From the NCBI GenBank assembly GCA_910587145.1, contig CAJUMH010000026.1, positions 17,587-24,478 on the forward strand: DNA of 6,892 nt, written 5' to 3'. A program made the translations under genes and the position numbers. The DNA is from an uncultured Ruthenibacterium sp. (GTDB lineage Bacteria; Bacillota; Clostridia; Oscillospirales; Ruminococcaceae). How positions within the stretch are numbered: position 1 is the first letter of the stretch; every line of letters begins with the position of its first letter. This document shows, piece after piece, positions 5,839 to 6,892 of the stretch. The notes under the pieces are model-generated. The model did not search any database and was not told the origin of the DNA. It worked only from the letters and a program-made list of their open reading frames with translations.

Positions 5839-6570
5839 CTACCCGGAGGGCTCCTGCCGTGCGCCGCCGGTGGGGACGATTTGGGCCACTTCCTCCGGCG
5901 AAAGCGCGCGGAACCCGCCCGCGCCGAGCGTTTCGTCCAGCGGCAGGCCACCGATGGCCGTGCGGCGCAGCTCGTTCACGCCCGCGCCGTATACGCCAAA
6001 CATCCGTTTGATCTGATGATACACGCCCTGCCGCAGCACCACGCGCGCGCTGCAGGGGCCAAACTTCCCCGGCTCCAGCGCCGCCGGCTGCATCACACTG
6101 CCGTCCGCAAGGCGCACGCCCGCGGCAAAGCCCGCGATCATCTGCGGCGTCAGCGGCGTATCCAGCAGCACCTCGTAGGTTTTGGGCACATGGCGCTTCG
6201 GAGCAAGAATGTCGTGCGCAAAGGCACCGTCGTCGGTGATGAGCACAAAGCCTGTGCTGGACTTGTCCAGCCTTCCGGCAGGGAACAGGCCGCGCCGGGG
6301 CCAGCTTTCGCGCACCAGATCCACCACGGTTACCGCGCTTTTATCCTCCGAGGCGCTCACCACGCCCTTGGGCTTATCCAGCATGATATAAACAAATTTC
6401 TGTACGCGCAAAGGCGCGCCGTCCAGCGTAACGGCGGCGGCATCGTCCACCTGCGTATCGAGGCCGCGGCACACCGCGCCGTTTACGCGCACCGCGCCGC
6501 GCCGAATGGCCGCGCGCGCGTTGGAGCGGCTTTGCTGCGCGGCCTGCGCCACCAGCTTATCCAACCGCAT
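5839..6570 (-). CDS. rsuA: RsuA-family 16S rRNA pseudouridine synthase
   Basis: Isomerises uridine to pseudouridine in ribosomal RNA; RsuA targets U516 of 16S rRNA in E. coli. The 243-aa product has an N-terminal S4 RNA-binding domain (about 1-48: MRLDKLVAQ, then RRGAVRVNG) and the catalytic domain. The active-site motif is AGRLDKSSTGFVLITDDG (98-115), with catalytic Asp at 102, the same position reported for E. coli RsuA. KTYEVLL (130-136) and YHQIKRMFGVYG (184-195) are the other family blocks. The start is ATG 6570, where the S4 domain begins, with a G-run 6 nt upstream as a weak ribosome site. The frame remains open upstream to a TTG at 6663, but that stretch folds as leader RNA and lacks family similarity. 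RluB-type specificity cannot be fully excluded, but length and motifs favour RsuA. Confidence 0.92.
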   Translation of the reverse strand: MRLDKLVAQAAQQSRSNARAAIRRGAVRVNGAVCRGLDTQVDDAAAVTLDGAPLRVQKFVYIMLDKPKGVVSASEDKSAVTVVDLVRESWPRRGLFPAGRLDKSSTGFVLITDDGAFAHDILAPKRHVPKTYEVLLDTPLTPQMIAGFAAGVRLADGSVMQPAALEPGKFGPCSARVVLRQGVYHQIKRMFGVYGAGVNELRRTAIGGLPLDETLGAGGFRALSPEEVAQIVPTGGARQEPSG

Positions 6571-6589
6571 ACCGATCCCCCCGCCCCGC

Positions 6590-6654
6590 GCGGCTCTGCC
6601 GCCGCTTTTTGGTTTATATGCCGATCTGCGCCCGCAGGCGCATCCCAAAAGCGG
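6590..6654 (-). promoter_or_regulatory. Structured 5' leader of rsuA with two mutually exclusive stems
   Basis: On the transcript, CCGCTTTTGG (6645-6654) can pair with CCAAAAAGCGG (6602-6612), ten pairs with one bulged A. This encloses a hairpin of TGCGCC and GGCGCA arms around a 4-nt loop (6627-6642). The 3' arm of the long stem also contains GCGGC (6601-6605), which can instead pair with GCCGC (6590-6594) in a hairpin close to the ribosome site at 6577-6582. Overlapping alternatives of this kind are typical of attenuators and riboswitches, but GC-rich DNA produces such pairings easily and no known riboswitch class is recognised. Confidence 0.35.
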
Positions 6655-6684
6655 GCCGGGCAAAGCGAGGCTCTTCGGCTTTTG

Positions 6685-6712
6685 AAAATATTCCTGCGGG
6701 GGCGTTTGTCAA
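6685..6712 (-). promoter_or_regulatory. Second candidate promoter for rsuA
   Basis: A perfect -35 box TTGACA (6707-6712) and a -10-like TATTTT (6685-6690) are separated by 16 bp on the minus strand. Transcription would begin near 6678, just upstream of the structured leader. The -10 is a weaker match than that of the upstream promoter. Confidence 0.45.
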
Positions 6713-6749
6713 CAGCTCCATAGAAAGACAGCGTCAATCATACACTTTT

Positions 6750-6778
6750 ATTATAGCACACTTTTTGCCGTTTGAAAA
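6750..6778 (-). promoter_or_regulatory. Main candidate promoter for rsuA
   Basis: A perfect -10 TATAAT (6750-6755) lies 17 bp from TTTTCA (6773-6778), a 4 of 6 match to the -35 consensus, in a locally AT-rich stretch. Transcription would begin near 6743, giving a leader of about 170 nt. The 9-mer ATTTTCAAA covers the -35 box here and recurs over the -10 of the second promoter (6681-6689). Confidence 0.65.
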
Positions 6779-6786
6779 TCCCTTTC

Positions 6787-6870
6787 TGCGCGCCGGCGCC
6801 GCGCAAACGATGCGCCGAGCGCCTTTCCGGCGCGCCGCACCCTCGCAGAGCGGGGCCCTGCGAGGGTGCG
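6787..6870. repeat. Cluster of three GC-rich inverted repeats at the window edge
   Basis: Three hairpins stand side by side in a non-coding stretch. TGCGCG with CGCGCA spans 6787-6805 (7-nt loop). GCGCC with GGCGC spans 6819-6833 (5-nt loop). The strongest has 13-bp perfect arms at 6836-6848 and 6858-6870 around a 9-nt loop. None has a T-run after it on either strand. The long one may end a minus-strand transcript from beyond the window without a classic U-tract, or the group may be a palindromic intergenic element. No open frame in 6781-6892 resembles a protein. Confidence 0.6.
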
Positions 6871-6892
6871 CGGCCGTTCGGCATGAACCGGT

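Noticed and set aside
6571..6663. A 31-residue N-terminal extension of RsuA from a TTG
   Set aside because: The S4 domain starts at ATG 6570 and D102 numbering matches E. coli RsuA with that start. The upstream stretch is low-complexity and structured.
6483..6737. An 84-codon minus-strand frame from a TTG at 6737 running into rsuA
   Set aside because: No ribosome site, Arg/Ala-rich composition, and it overlaps the S4 domain coding region in the wrong frame.

Overview
The window comes from a GC-rich member of the Bacillota, most likely a gut-type clostridium (Oscillospirales-like). The evidence is the gene order ftsE-ftsX-M23 hydrolase-S41 peptidase, a PucR/CdaR-type regulator next to it, Shine-Dalgarno-led genes, and sigma-70-type promoters in AT-rich gaps between GC-rich genes. 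The genus cannot be fixed from this sequence. All six recognisable genes lie on the minus strand, so they read from high to low coordinates; nothing convincing is encoded on the plus strand.

Reading in the direction of transcription: 6571-6892 is a gene-free stretch with a cluster of GC-rich hairpins at the window edge, two good promoter matches and a structured 5' leader. It leads into an RsuA-type 16S rRNA pseudouridine synthase (5839-6570). The next AT-rich gap (5594-5838) holds a promoter, an inverted repeat and a pair of direct repeats, in front of a PucR/CdaR-family transcription regulator (4508-5593). A 147-bp gap with a long GC-rich hairpin follows. Then comes a tight four-gene cluster: ftsE (3635-4360), ftsX (overlapping by 4 bp), a secreted coiled-coil M23 peptidoglycan hydrolase (27 bp gap), and an S41/PDZ C-terminal-processing-peptidase homologue (48 bp gap) whose 3' end is outside the window.

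The cluster reads as a cell-division / wall-cleavage module. FtsE (ATPase) and FtsX (membrane subunit) form the type VII ABC-like complex that, in relatives, activates an extracellular coiled-coil hydrolase (PcsB, CwlO or EnvC systems); the M23 protein here is the obvious partner. The S41 protein is the odd member. Its active-site lysine and glutamine are present, but the position of the nucleophilic serine is occupied by tyrosine (Y303), with a serine one residue earlier. It also has a degraded glycine motif and ends in a Ser/Ala/Gly tail built from an in-frame 60-bp tandem repeat. It may be a non-proteolytic, substrate-binding or scaffold version of CtpA/CtpB. This is the most interesting observation in the window; the remaining leads are regulatory structures that need comparative support.
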